Shown here: positions 1 to 8,432 of the stretch, in pieces
Numbering within the stretch: position 1 is the first letter of the stretch
How the letters are laid out: every line of letters starts with the position of its first letter
From: Bacillus sp. OV166
GTDB lineage: Bacteria > Bacillota > Bacilli > Bacillales > Cytobacillaceae
Reading direction: 5' to 3'
Assembly (NCBI RefSeq): GCF_900177675.1
Contig: NZ_FXWM01000001.1
Coordinates: 1,249,001-1,313,000 of the forward strand
DNA: 64,000 nt
The notes under the pieces: model-generated
Told to the model about the DNA's origin: nothing
The model's database searches: none
Seen by the model: the letters and a program-made list of their open reading frames with translations, nothing else
Made by a program: the position numbers and the translations under genes

Positions 1-134
1 AAAGTGAATTCTCCGTTCATATAGCAGTGGCTGCAGTACTTGGTGCTTTTCGTTCCATCCTTTTCTGTCCCGCCCCCAAGCTCATCTTTTGCTAACGGCA
101 TTCCACAGCTTTGACAGCTTTTATAGGTGGTCAT
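1..134 (-). CDS. zinc-ribbon domain protein (3' part cut by window edge)
   Basis: The reading frame starts at an ATG preceded by GGAGTG and runs off the left edge, so only the first 44 residues are visible. It shows CQSCGMPL near residues 7-14 and a second pair, CSHC, near residues 34-37. Two CxxC knuckles about 25 residues apart are what small 'putative zinc ribbon' proteins of Bacillus carry. The role is unknown; metal binding is inferred from the cysteines. It lies 17 bp downstream of the unknown gene at 152-658 on the same strand and may be cotranscribed with it. Confidence 0.6.
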   Translation of the reverse strand, partial: MTTYKSCQSCGMPLAKDELGGGTEKDGTKSTKYCSHCYMNGEFT

Positions 135-151
135 TTCTATCACTCCATTCT

Positions 152-658
152 TTATTCAAAGTCAAAAACATCAACAATCCGGTCTGCTTTTAGCCGGTTT
201 TGACACAGTTTAAATAATTGTCCCAAAAATACTTCAACCTCAAGTAATGTAGAAGGCAGTTTGATTTGAACGGTTGTTGAACCAAACATTTGTTTAAAGT
301 AGGCTTTTCTTTGGTCATTTTTTCCATCCCGTTTAAATGGTTTGTATCCCCAAACAATATGAGGGACCCCATCAATTTCTTGGATTTGTCGTATCTCTGC
401 GCAAGTTGTGGACCGATCATGTGCATAAATGACTAAATAATAGTTGTCATTACGATGCCAATCAATTAATAAAAAGTAATAGCCCGTATCGCTATCTGGC
501 CTGGTTACTTCATATGCTGCTAACGTTGGTTTCCCATTTGTCCATTGATGAAATTTTTGGAGGCTGCCACCAGTAATTTCAAGTTTTTTAATCTCATAGA
601 TCGATGAATTAGAGGATTCGATACAGTTAGCTAAAAATATGGCTTGTTCCTTTTCCAA
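152..658 (-). CDS. hypothetical protein, 168 aa
   Basis: I do not recognise this protein. It is soluble-looking, with no signal peptide or membrane segment, and has an aromatic-rich middle (GYYFLLIDWHRNDNYYLVIY near residues 59-78) and an acidic C-terminus. The start is a TTG with an AAGGGG ribosome site about 8 bases upstream. The codon use resembles its neighbours. It is probably the first gene of a two-gene unit with the zinc-ribbon gene at 1-134. No function can be assigned. Confidence 0.6.
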   Translation of the reverse strand: MEKEQAIFLANCIESSNSSIYEIKKLEITGGSLQKFHQWTNGKPTLAAYEVTRPDSDTGYYFLLIDWHRNDNYYLVIYAHDRSTTCAEIRQIQEIDGVPHIVWGYKPFKRDGKNDQRKAYFKQMFGSTTVQIKLPSTLLEVEVFLGQLFKLCQNRLKADRIVDVFDFE

Positions 659-816
659 CTTAGATTTCCCCTTTATGTATTTGAACCAATTATACTTTGA
701 AAGTGGATGAAAAAGAAAGAATGTCCAAATTTAACTTAAACTTATTTTTAACTGAATTAGAAAGTGATATACTTTATTTATTGATTATTCTGAAAAATAA
801 ACCAGGAGGTTATTTA

Positions 817-2496
817 ATGAATTTTTACAAAGAAGATTTTCAGTTTCAATCCTTGCTTAAAGAGTTACTCGATCAACCCTTTTTTGAATATGCAGACAAG
901 GAGTTAACTGTCTTTGGTGAGAAATGTGCAACTGCTGTCGATGATCGGGCAAGGTTTACGGACCGGGAAGGACAGCCGCGCTTAAACAAATATGATGCCT
1001 ATGGTGAAGATATTTCTGAAGTATGGGTGAACGAAGGCTACAGAAGAACCGTTGAAGAAACTTACAATACCGGAATAGTTGGTTATGTTCATAAAGAAAT
1101 TCCAGCGCTCGGGGAAAAAGGAAATTACATTTATTCTTATGCACAAGGGTATTTGCTCTCACAAACAGAGCCTGGATTTTACTGTCCAGTCACATTGTCG
1201 ATGGCTACAGCTTATTTACTAAACCAATATGCTTTTAAAGATATTAAGGAGCGATTTTTGCCGCATGTCCTCTCAACAGGTGAAGTTACACATTATGAGG
1301 GTGCGACATTTTTAACAGAGCGTCAAGGAGGCTCCGATGTCGGTGCGAATGAGACGAAGGCTGTTGAAGAAGGGGATCATTTCAAACTCTATGGAGAAAA
1401 GTACTTTGCCTCCAATGCCGGTATGTGCGGGGTCGCTATGGTTTTAGCGCGGAAAGAAGGTGCACCATCAGGAACGAAGGGACTGACTCTATTTGCAGTG
1501 CCATGGCGAAACCAGGACGGAACACTTAATGGTATTCGTATTCGCCGTTTAAAAGATAAACTCGGTGTCAGGGCAGTCCCTTCTGCTGAGGTGGAATTTG
1601 ATGGCGCAGATGCATTTGTTGTGGGCGATCCAGCGAAAGGTTTTTACTATATGATGGAAGCTCTAAATCTATCAAGAGTCTGCAATGCTGTTGCCTCATT
1701 AGGAATTATGAGAAGAGCCTATTATGAAGCAAAGGAATATGCTTTAAAAAGGGATGCGTTCGGAAGTAAGCTCGCAAACTATCCCATGGTCAAGGACACG
1801 CTGACACGGCTTGCGGTTAAGCTCGAAATTGAAACCCGCACCGTTTTTACTTATATTCCTTTATTTGAGCGGGTCATGAATAATCAAGCAAGTCAAAAAG
1901 AGGCCATTCTCAATCGTCTCTACATCGCCCTCTTGAAAAAAGAAACGGCAGAACAAGCGATTCATTATGCACATGAAGCGATAGAAATGCACGGTGGAAA
2001 TGGTTATATCGAAGACTTCGTCACCCCTAGACTGTTACGGGATGCCCAGGTACTGACTGTTTGGGAAGGAACGGCCAATATTCTCGGATTAGAGGTTCTG
2101 CGTTTAATCGAGAAGTATAAGGCAGAAGAGCTGTTTTTAGAAGAGATGAGTCAACGCTTACGGGGAGTTGCCCTTTTGCCATCCGAATGGACTTATTTGG
2201 TTGAAAATAAATTAATTCAATTGCAGAACCTATCGAAATCATTACGTACGGCATCTGCAGACCATAAAACCTTTCACTCGAAAAAGGCTGCTGAACTTAT
2301 GGTAAAAATTTTTGAGAGTATTGTCGCGCTTGAACAGGCAGCAAGCGGTGACCGCCGTGCCATCATGGTAATGGAGGTTTTTTTAGAGGAAACATGGAAG
2401 TCTTCTTACTTGTTCAATGAAGAAATGAGGACAGTCGAATACTTTTCGGAAATTGTTTTGAATTCGAAAAGTGAAAAACCTTTATCAGTCAGATAA
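817..2496 (+). CDS. acyl-CoA dehydrogenase family protein (AidB-like branch)
   Basis: This is an FAD flavoenzyme of the acyl-CoA dehydrogenase superfamily, oxidising an acyl-CoA to the 2-enoyl-CoA in the cytoplasm. At 559 residues it is longer than classic members (about 380), as in the AidB-type branch. Visible family signatures are YEGATFLTERQGGSDVG at about residue 159, IEMHGGNGYIEDF at about 388, and RDAQVLTVWEGTANIL just after it. The frame is open upstream to 697, but the ATG at 817 has an ideal AGGAGG seven bases before it, so I start there. It stands alone, and its exact substrate cannot be read from the sequence. It could belong functionally to the acyl-CoA locus at 9867-19408. Confidence 0.85.
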   Translation: MNFYKEDFQFQSLLKELLDQPFFEYADKELTVFGEKCATAVDDRARFTDREGQPRLNKYDAYGEDISEVWVNEGYRRTVEETYNTGIVGYVHKEIPALGEKGNYIYSYAQGYLLSQTEPGFYCPVTLSMATAYLLNQYAFKDIKERFLPHVLSTGEVTHYEGATFLTERQGGSDVGANETKAVEEGDHFKLYGEKYFASNAGMCGVAMVLARKEGAPSGTKGLTLFAVPWRNQDGTLNGIRIRRLKDKLGVRAVPSAEVEFDGADAFVVGDPAKGFYYMMEALNLSRVCNAVASLGIMRRAYYEAKEYALKRDAFGSKLANYPMVKDTLTRLAVKLEIETRTVFTYIPLFERVMNNQASQKEAILNRLYIALLKKETAEQAIHYAHEAIEMHGGNGYIEDFVTPRLLRDAQVLTVWEGTANILGLEVLRLIEKYKAEELFLEEMSQRLRGVALLPSEWTYLVENKLIQLQNLSKSLRTASADHKTFHSKKAAELMVKIFESIVALEQAASGDRRAIMVMEVFLEETWKSSYLFNEEMRTVEYFSEIVLNSKSEKPLSVR

Positions 2497-2856
2497 GTGA
2501 ACTCTATGAAGCTTGCCATTTCATGGTGGGCTTATTTTTATAGTTTGATTTGATCAATATATATCCATTAATATCCAGAAAATGTCGTGAGTTTCGTAAA
2601 ACATGTAATAAGAGTCTGAAAATATGTAGTAAGTTTCGTAAAATATGTAATAAGTTCTGTAAAATATGTAGTAAGTGTCATTAATTATGTTTCTTTGTCT
2701 CCAAAATGAAATACAAATGACATCCTTTTAAAAAATTGCTCTGGTAGAATCGTATAATTAGGACTTATAATCAGAAAATCCGTCGAATAGTATATAGAAT
2801 AATTAGGCCTCTTTTCCATATGAATGACAGAGAGTGGTGTAATTGGAGGGAAAGAT
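2497..2856. other. 360-bp intergenic region with 21-bp repeats
   Basis: No coding frame of interest is visible. The left part holds the five-copy 21-bp tandem array (2587-2691). The remainder is AT-rich and presumably carries the promoter of the GTPase gene, though I see no convincing -35/-10 pair. No clear terminator follows the acyl-CoA dehydrogenase gene. Confidence 0.5.
2587..2691. repeat. tandem array of five 21-bp units
   Basis: Five consecutive units of exactly 21 bp begin at 2587, 2608, 2629, 2650 and 2671. Each begins G/A-TAAGT or a near variant, and most end in AAAATATGTA. Units 3 and 4 are nearly identical outside the second quarter. The same unit recurs at 14258-14325. Confidence 0.85.
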
Positions 2857-5610
2857 ATGACATTAGAGACGCAATTAAAACAGAAAACGTATTATGAAAT
2901 GTTCATTAATGAACATGAAAATATTCATCCGATCCAGGTGCTTGGTGAACTGTTTCAGGAGGAAGCGCTAAAGGACCTGCCTGATTTATCATCTATTCGC
3001 TTTGCACAGGGGGAAGTGTACTTCCATCATAAAGATTATGAGGCTGCCATCTTTAAATGGGAGAATATAATCAATGAACTTGAACCCTGGGCAAAGAAAA
3101 ATACTGCGGATGCATATTATGAGTTAGGTTTATTATCGACTGCTGAAGACCTTTATTGTGCAATTCAAACCAATAATCTCACCCTAAATACGGAAGTGGC
3201 CTTACAGTTATTTTCGTTGTATATAGAGCGAGGAAAGCTCGACTTGGCCTTGTCGGTGATTAAAAAAACAATTGCTGCAAACCCGGATTATCCAAACGTA
3301 ACGGAAATCGCCCGTTCTTTTTTTGAAGAGCAGCAGGATTGGAATCATGCGATTGAACTAGCAGTAAACGAGGCAAAACGGACGGAATCATTAGACTGGT
3401 ACGATATGATCATTACCTATGTGGAAAATGGTGTGGCTAGAAGTCATGCGCCGAGTTATTTTTCACAGGCTTTACTTGAAGTGTTTAGCCTGAATAAACA
3501 AAAATTCGAGAAGCTTATTTCCGCCATTTGGAACAGCTATAAGAATGAGGAATCGTATTTTACTTGGATCAGAGAAATGAACCATTTGTTATTAAACCTT
3601 GATATCAGTCGGGATAGTAACTTATCTGTACTTTCAAGCCTCCATAAGGAAGCATTTTTCAACTTAATTGATGGAAGGTATTTCATTAAAAGTCTGCAGG
3701 ATTTTATTCCAGACTTCCTGACAAATTGGTTACGGCTTGCCGATCGTAAAGATACCGTGCTTGCAGCAGCTGCCGTGCTCTCATGGAATGAGCTTTTTCC
3801 AGCAAGCATAAGTATGTCTATCGTTAGTGAGGCTGAAAAACTGATCAGCATTACGGAAACTGATATGGACGAATTAGAGGAGTGCCTGACACTATTTGAT
3901 GCTATTACGGATTGGGCACAATCAAATGAGATGGGCGAGAATAATCGAGTAAAATGGATTGTCGAGCAATTAGTCGATTTTGACACACAGCATCTTCTAA
4001 TTACCGGGTTGAGCGGAAGTGGTAAATCAACCTTTGTTAATTTGGTTCTAGGAGAAGATTTACAGGACAGCCCAACCTCTTCGGTGGTCATGTTTAAGGA
4101 TTCCAAGGAAGAAGAAATCATAGAAATTACTGATCGAGAGATGACTCGTTTATCTGGTTTTTCTGATTTTCAAGAACGAATGGACCGACGCCGTAATGCG
4201 TTAGAATCTATGATTGAATTTAGGCGTCCGAACGCCTTTTTACAGGAAAATAAGGTCGCTTTAATTGATACCCCTGGCCTAAAAGGAAACTATAATGATT
4301 CCTATGAAGTATTGAAGAATCTGCAATTGGCAGATACCGTCCTCTTTGTGCTCGATGCAAATGCACCGTTTACGGATAAAGAAAGATCAGTGCTTGCAAA
4401 GATTCAAGAGTTAGCTCCTGATATTCCAGTTCATTTTCTATTGAGTAAGACCGATACGCTTGTAAATGAGCAGGAAGCGATAAGAGTTTTCGATGAAACT
4501 AGGGCGAGGATTCAATCCTATTTACCGGATGCTTTCGTGTTTGCTTTTTCATCGCAATATGAAAGCAGTCAGCAGCTTAAGGACTTAAAAGAGTTTATCC
4601 AATCCATTAAAAACATGAGAAACATTGAAGATAAGCGGTTGGCAAAGCTGTTGTTCTATATTCGGACCACGATTGCCAGCCTTATGCAAAAACGGATCGA
4701 TGTTGAAAATCAATTAGTAGAATCCGTACGTTGGAATGAAGAAATGCTGCAGAAGTTAACGGGGGCCGTAAATCAACTGAAGGATACGGAGACTCAAAAA
4801 ACAAAAGCAGTGGTGCAGTCCTACCGTGCCATCAAAGATTCTATTGAAAAGGATATATCAGAGTCTGTTCCAAAGATGCTTCAAGAGTGTTCCTCTTTCA
4901 TTAAAGAAGACAGTAATTTTAGCAAGATTCACTTAGAACTTAATGATGAGATGAACAAGAGACTGGAAGTGTACCTAGATCAGACGGTCATGCCAAAATA
5001 TTACCGCTTGCTCCAGGAATGGATCGAGGGAAGCAAAGAGGAGTTCGTGCAAGGTCAGGAGTTCTTGAATGAAATAGGTGAAGGCTTTAATCACATGTAT
5101 GGGGAAGAACGCCTCAGCCTTGATTGCGATTTTAAAGTGCTCGATGATTGGCACCGTGATACTGATCGGATGACAAGTCGCTTTCAGCTGGAAACTGTCA
5201 ATATTCTGCTGCGCAGAACCCCGTCTCAATTTTTATTAAAAAGCGCTGGTAAGCTGTTTGGTGCCATGACACAAAATAAAGCACTGCTTTTTAACAAATA
5301 CAAATCATTTGTAGAAAATGAGGAGTATATCGAAGCGATTTCTGCCGTCAAGCAACAGTTTTTTCAGCAATTTGAGCTGTTTGAAAAATCACTGGAGCGA
5401 GATGTTACCCTATTTTTCAAGAGTCCATTGAATCTGTTAAATCGTTCAGTGGAGGAAGCAAGATTAGGAATTCAGTCAAACCAAGAAATGCTTACGAATA
5501 TGAATACCAATCCAGAAATGTTCCGCGATCCGTTAACATTGTTTGAAGTTAGATTGCGTCAGTTTGAGTGGATGACGGTGGCAGGAAAAGGTATGCAAAC
5601 CGTCTATTAA
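2857..5610 (+). CDS. TPR-domain dynamin-like GTPase
   Basis: The protein has 917 residues counted from the ATG at 2857, which follows GGAGGG; an upstream ATG at 2824 in the same frame lacks a ribosome site. The first ~200 residues look like tetratricopeptide helices (for example FAQGEVYFHHKDYEAAIFKWENI). The GTPase motifs follow: P-loop GLSGSGKST at about residue 385, DTPGLKG at about 471, and SKTD as the G4 motif at about 529. A long helical, partly coiled-coil C-terminus resembles bacterial dynamin-like proteins that remodel membranes. The combination of TPR and dynamin G domain suggests a scaffolded membrane GTPase. The partner and cellular role are unknown. It is monocistronic and ends at a terminator. 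Confidence 0.8.
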   Translation: MTLETQLKQKTYYEMFINEHENIHPIQVLGELFQEEALKDLPDLSSIRFAQGEVYFHHKDYEAAIFKWENIINELEPWAKKNTADAYYELGLLSTAEDLYCAIQTNNLTLNTEVALQLFSLYIERGKLDLALSVIKKTIAANPDYPNVTEIARSFFEEQQDWNHAIELAVNEAKRTESLDWYDMIITYVENGVARSHAPSYFSQALLEVFSLNKQKFEKLISAIWNSYKNEESYFTWIREMNHLLLNLDISRDSNLSVLSSLHKEAFFNLIDGRYFIKSLQDFIPDFLTNWLRLADRKDTVLAAAAVLSWNELFPASISMSIVSEAEKLISITETDMDELEECLTLFDAITDWAQSNEMGENNRVKWIVEQLVDFDTQHLLITGLSGSGKSTFVNLVLGEDLQDSPTSSVVMFKDSKEEEIIEITDREMTRLSGFSDFQERMDRRRNALESMIEFRRPNAFLQENKVALIDTPGLKGNYNDSYEVLKNLQLADTVLFVLDANAPFTDKERSVLAKIQELAPDIPVHFLLSKTDTLVNEQEAIRVFDETRARIQSYLPDAFVFAFSSQYESSQQLKDLKEFIQSIKNMRNIEDKRLAKLLFYIRTTIASLMQKRIDVENQLVESVRWNEEMLQKLTGAVNQLKDTETQKTKAVVQSYRAIKDSIEKDISESVPKMLQECSSFIKEDSNFSKIHLELNDEMNKRLEVYLDQTVMPKYYRLLQEWIEGSKEEFVQGQEFLNEIGEGFNHMYGEERLSLDCDFKVLDDWHRDTDRMTSRFQLETVNILLRRTPSQFLLKSAGKLFGAMTQNKALLFNKYKSFVENEEYIEAISAVKQQFFQQFELFEKSLERDVTLFFKSPLNLLNRSVEEARLGIQSNQEMLTNMNTNPEMFRDPLTLFEVRLRQFEWMTVAGKGMQTVY

Positions 5611-5616
5611 TATTTG

Positions 5617-5650
5617 AAAAAGGAAGGTGTCCGAGGCATCTTCCTTTTTT
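5617..5650 (+). terminator. intrinsic terminator of the TPR-dynamin gene
   Basis: AAGGAAGGTG pairs with CATCTTCCTT (one G-U pair), followed by a run of T. Confidence 0.8.
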
Positions 5651-5708
5651 ATTGGATAGGAAATATAAAATAATTTATTGTGGATAACTTGAAATAGTTC
5701 TCTGAATC

Positions 5709-5851
5709 CAGCTCCAGCGCCCAGCTGCTAGTGGCCTTCGCTCTCCGCCCTACGATAAGTCAACATCGAATCGCTAACGCTCTCCGTGTTTCCTTTATCT
5801 CAGTTGGAGCGCTCCAGTCCATACGCAGATAAACGGGCGCTTGCGCCTTTT
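5709..5851. repeat. large intergenic structured repeat, copy 1
   Basis: It opens with AGCTCCAGCGCCC and closes with GGGCGCTTGCGCCTTTT, so GCGCCC and GGGCGC can pair across about 130 bp. The same opening and closing blocks recur at 39781-39897. Dispersed repeats with such ends are, to my knowledge, common in Bacillaceae intergenic regions. Confidence 0.7.
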
Positions 5852-5926
5852 GTTCTGAATTTGCGTTGCCCAAATGTCAAAAAAATGGTAGCCTATGGGT
5901 AATCTGTTTTGAAGGAGGGAAAACGA

Positions 5927-7153
5927 GTGATTAAAGTAACGGGTGCACAAACAGAGGCTTGTGTTTTTTCGAACTATCCTCAGGAAACAGCCTTAGAGCA
6001 AATCCAAGAGCTATGCAATCAAGCTTTTTTAAAGGATACAAAGATTAGTATTATGCCAGACTATCACGCCGGTAAAGGTTGTGTGATTGGAACAACCATT
6101 CAGCTAAAGGATAAGGTCGTCCCCAATCTAGTGGGTGTAGATGTCGGCTGCGGCGTGTTAACCGTCAAACTTCAGGATCAAAAAATTGATTTTAATAAAC
6201 TTGATCAAGTGATCCGTACGTATGTCCCGAGTGGGCAGGAGCTTCATACAGAGGAGACAGTCGGGTTTATTACTACGAGTTTTCCCACCAGTCAAGAATT
6301 TAAAGCAGAACACATATTGAGTGAAAATAGAAGCCTTTATAGCTTAGGTACATTAGGTGGAGGGAACCATTTTATTGAGGTCTCTGTGGATACCGATGGC
6401 TATCACTATTTAACCATACACACTGGCAGCCGCTATGTTGGGGCGAAGATTGCCAGCTACTATCAAATGGTAGCAATCTCAAAACTTCGTCAGCAGGATT
6501 TAACTGATATCATTGACCAATTAAAGGCAGAAGGACGTCAAAAAGAAATCGAAGCAATGATTAAAAGCTATAAAGAAAAGAATCCCGTTATTCCGAATGA
6601 TTTAGCGTATTTGGAAGGCGAGGATTTTCATAACTATATGCATGATATGAAGTTGGCTCAAGCATTTGCAAAAGCTAACCGCGAAGAAATTGCAAGAGCG
6701 ATCACGGAAAATATAGGACTAGAGGAGCAGGACCGCTTCGATACGGTACACAATTATATCGACACGGAGAACCTGATTTTACGAAAAGGGGCCGTGTCCG
6801 CGCAAAAAGGCGAACGTCTTATTATTCCGATTAATATGAGAGACGGGTCGATTCTAGCAGTCGGTAAAGGGAACGATGAATGGAATTATTCTGCTCCGCA
6901 TGGTGCGGGTCGCGTATTGAGCCGGACGAAAGCAATGAAAACTCTCAATATGGACGATTTTCATAAAACAATGGATGGCGTGTGGACGACGTCTGTTTCG
7001 GAAGAAACCTTAGATGAAGCGCCAATGGCCTATAAGTCAATGAATGAAATTTTAGAAAAGGTAGAAGAAACTGTTGAGATTGCAGGTTTCATTAAACCGG
7101 TTTATAACTTTAAAGCCAGTGAAAAGTTCACGCCTGGAAGATTTAAAAAATGA
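5927..7153 (+). CDS. rtcB: RtcB-family RNA ligase
   Basis: RtcB enzymes join RNA 2',3'-cyclic phosphate (or 3'-phosphate) ends to 5'-OH ends using GTP and Mn2+. The 408-residue protein shows the metal-site motif GVDVGCGV (about residue 73), GTLGGGNHFIEV (about 142), HTGSRYVG (about 165) and SAPHGAGRVLSRTKA near residue 325. The histidine of PHGAGR corresponds to the guanylylated histidine of the family. The GTG at 5927 sits eight bases after GGAGG, which decides the start; a TTG in frame at 5909 overlaps that site. There is no rtcA or rtcR homologue beside it. RNA repair is the likely role. A stress or tRNA-repair link would be inference. Confidence 0.88.
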   Translation: MIKVTGAQTEACVFSNYPQETALEQIQELCNQAFLKDTKISIMPDYHAGKGCVIGTTIQLKDKVVPNLVGVDVGCGVLTVKLQDQKIDFNKLDQVIRTYVPSGQELHTEETVGFITTSFPTSQEFKAEHILSENRSLYSLGTLGGGNHFIEVSVDTDGYHYLTIHTGSRYVGAKIASYYQMVAISKLRQQDLTDIIDQLKAEGRQKEIEAMIKSYKEKNPVIPNDLAYLEGEDFHNYMHDMKLAQAFAKANREEIARAITENIGLEEQDRFDTVHNYIDTENLILRKGAVSAQKGERLIIPINMRDGSILAVGKGNDEWNYSAPHGAGRVLSRTKAMKTLNMDDFHKTMDGVWTTSVSEETLDEAPMAYKSMNEILEKVEETVEIAGFIKPVYNFKASEKFTPGRFKK

Positions 7154-7163
7154 TAGATTTGGG

Positions 7164-7203
7164 AGAGAGAGACTGTAATAATAGTCTCTCTATTTTCTTT
7201 TTT
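7164..7203 (+). terminator. intrinsic terminator of rtcB
   Basis: AGAGAGACT pairs with AGTCTCTCT around an eight-base loop, followed by a T-rich tail. It lies between convergent genes but only the plus orientation has the good T tail. Confidence 0.75.
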
Positions 7204-7225
7204 CAATAATTTCTGTACTCCTGTA

Positions 7226-8182
7226 TTAATATCCTTTTGAAAAATTAACAAGATTAATCGATGGGATATTACTAGAAAGATATTCTTTTAAGTTAGGGAT
7301 CAATATGTTTTCAATGACCCGCTGATTATAGTGATCGGTTGACCCAGATGTGTGTGGGGTGACGATTACATTTTCCATCTCCCATAACGGACTTTCCGGA
7401 CTCAACGGTTCTGTTTCAAACACATCGAGTCCTGCTCCCGCGATTGTTCCTTCCTTTAATGCCTGGATAAGGTCAGCTTCCACGACAATCTCCCCTCGGC
7501 CGATATTCATAAAGAATGCGGATGTCTTCATTTGCTTAAATTGTTCTGCGCCAAACATTTGATTCGTTTCCTTGGTGAGCGGTAATGTAACCACAACATA
7601 ATCACATTTTGGGAGCAGCTGATCTAATTGGTCTGGAGTATACATTTCATCCACATAGTCCTCTGGCTTTCCAGAGTGCCTGACACCAAGGACGTGCATG
7701 CCAAATGCTTTAGCGATTTTCGCTGTTTCTTTCCCAATGGTACCGACGCCGATAATGCCAATGGTTTTTTCATGTATTTCTAGTCCCATATGGGCATGAT
7801 GCCAAGTTTTCTTCTGTTGGTTTTTAACATAGGTATGGATTTTCCGTGTTAAGCCAAGCATTAATGCAAAAATTGTCTCAGAAATTGGATAGGCATGGAC
7901 GCCATTAGCACTAGTCAAGTAAATGTTTCTAGAATTCATCTCTTCAAGCGGCAGGTAATCAACACCGGCACTCCATGATTGGAGCCACTTCAACTTGGAA
8001 TGTGGAGCGAGGCAGTATTCTTCTATCCCATTATGCCAGCCAGCGATGATTTCAGCGTCCTTTAGATGCTCTTGCCAAATATTTTTATCCTTGCCTACAA
8101 TCAATTCCCAATCAGGAATCATCGCATTGATTTGTGTTATGTAATCTTGATCAATATTACGGGTGATAACCATTTTTTTCAT
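7226..8182 (-). CDS. D-2-hydroxyacid dehydrogenase (NAD-binding)
   Basis: A cytoplasmic NAD(P)-dependent oxidoreductase that interconverts 2-oxoacids and D-2-hydroxyacids. The 318-residue protein has the Rossmann motif GIIGVGTIGKETA and the family's catalytic trio: Arg in MNIGRGEIV, Glu in DVFETEPL and His in VTPHTSGSTD. The ATG at 8182 is preceded by TTGGAGG at about 11 bases; the longer TTG frame would place the ribosome site inside the coding region. It is transcribed alone, convergent with rtcB. The substrate is not evident; glyoxylate/hydroxypyruvate reductase or a related activity is possible. Confidence 0.87.
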   Translation of the reverse strand: MKKMVITRNIDQDYITQINAMIPDWELIVGKDKNIWQEHLKDAEIIAGWHNGIEEYCLAPHSKLKWLQSWSAGVDYLPLEEMNSRNIYLTSANGVHAYPISETIFALMLGLTRKIHTYVKNQQKKTWHHAHMGLEIHEKTIGIIGVGTIGKETAKIAKAFGMHVLGVRHSGKPEDYVDEMYTPDQLDQLLPKCDYVVVTLPLTKETNQMFGAEQFKQMKTSAFFMNIGRGEIVVEADLIQALKEGTIAGAGLDVFETEPLSPESPLWEMENVIVTPHTSGSTDHYNQRVIENILIPNLKEYLSSNIPSINLVNFSKGY

Positions 8183-8383
8183 AAGTGGGGATTCCTCCAA
8201 TTTAACAATGTTTACTATATTTAATGATAACGGAAATCAAAAAAATTGATAAGGTTTTTGTTTACTAGTCGGACACTAATCCGAAGAAACCAGCAAATTT
8301 TATAAAACTATCTGGTATCAAAATATTCTTTTTCCATCTTCTGTGCTATTATTTAGAAATACGAAGTAAATATAAGTAAGCGG

Positions 8384-8408
8384 ATCTTCAGTGTGAAGAT
8401 TCTTTTTT
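8384..8408 (+). terminator. leader hairpin/terminator just upstream of the MFS gene
   Basis: ATCTTCA (8384-8390) pairs with TGAAGAT (8394-8400), followed by six T (8403-8408). Only 12 bases separate the T run from the ribosome site of the transporter gene. This placement suggests transcription attenuation rather than the end of an upstream unit, since the upstream gene is on the other strand. Confidence 0.55.
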
Positions 8409-8432
8409 ATTGGAGTGAAGGGAGCGGATTGT

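Larger units (their letters stand above)
5611..5926. other. 316-bp intergenic region: terminator plus large repeat
   Basis: It contains the terminator of the GTPase gene (5617-5650) and a large structured repeat (5709-5851). The ribosome site of rtcB follows at 5911-5918. No small gene is seen. Confidence 0.6.

Noticed and set aside
2587..2691. CRISPR array
   Set aside because: Units are 21 bp, directly abutting, without unique spacers, and no cas genes are near.
3537..4121. 194-codon open frame on the minus strand inside the TPR-dynamin gene
   Set aside because: It lies wholly under a gene with intact GTPase motifs, is Ser-rich in the manner of antisense shadows, and has no ribosome site.
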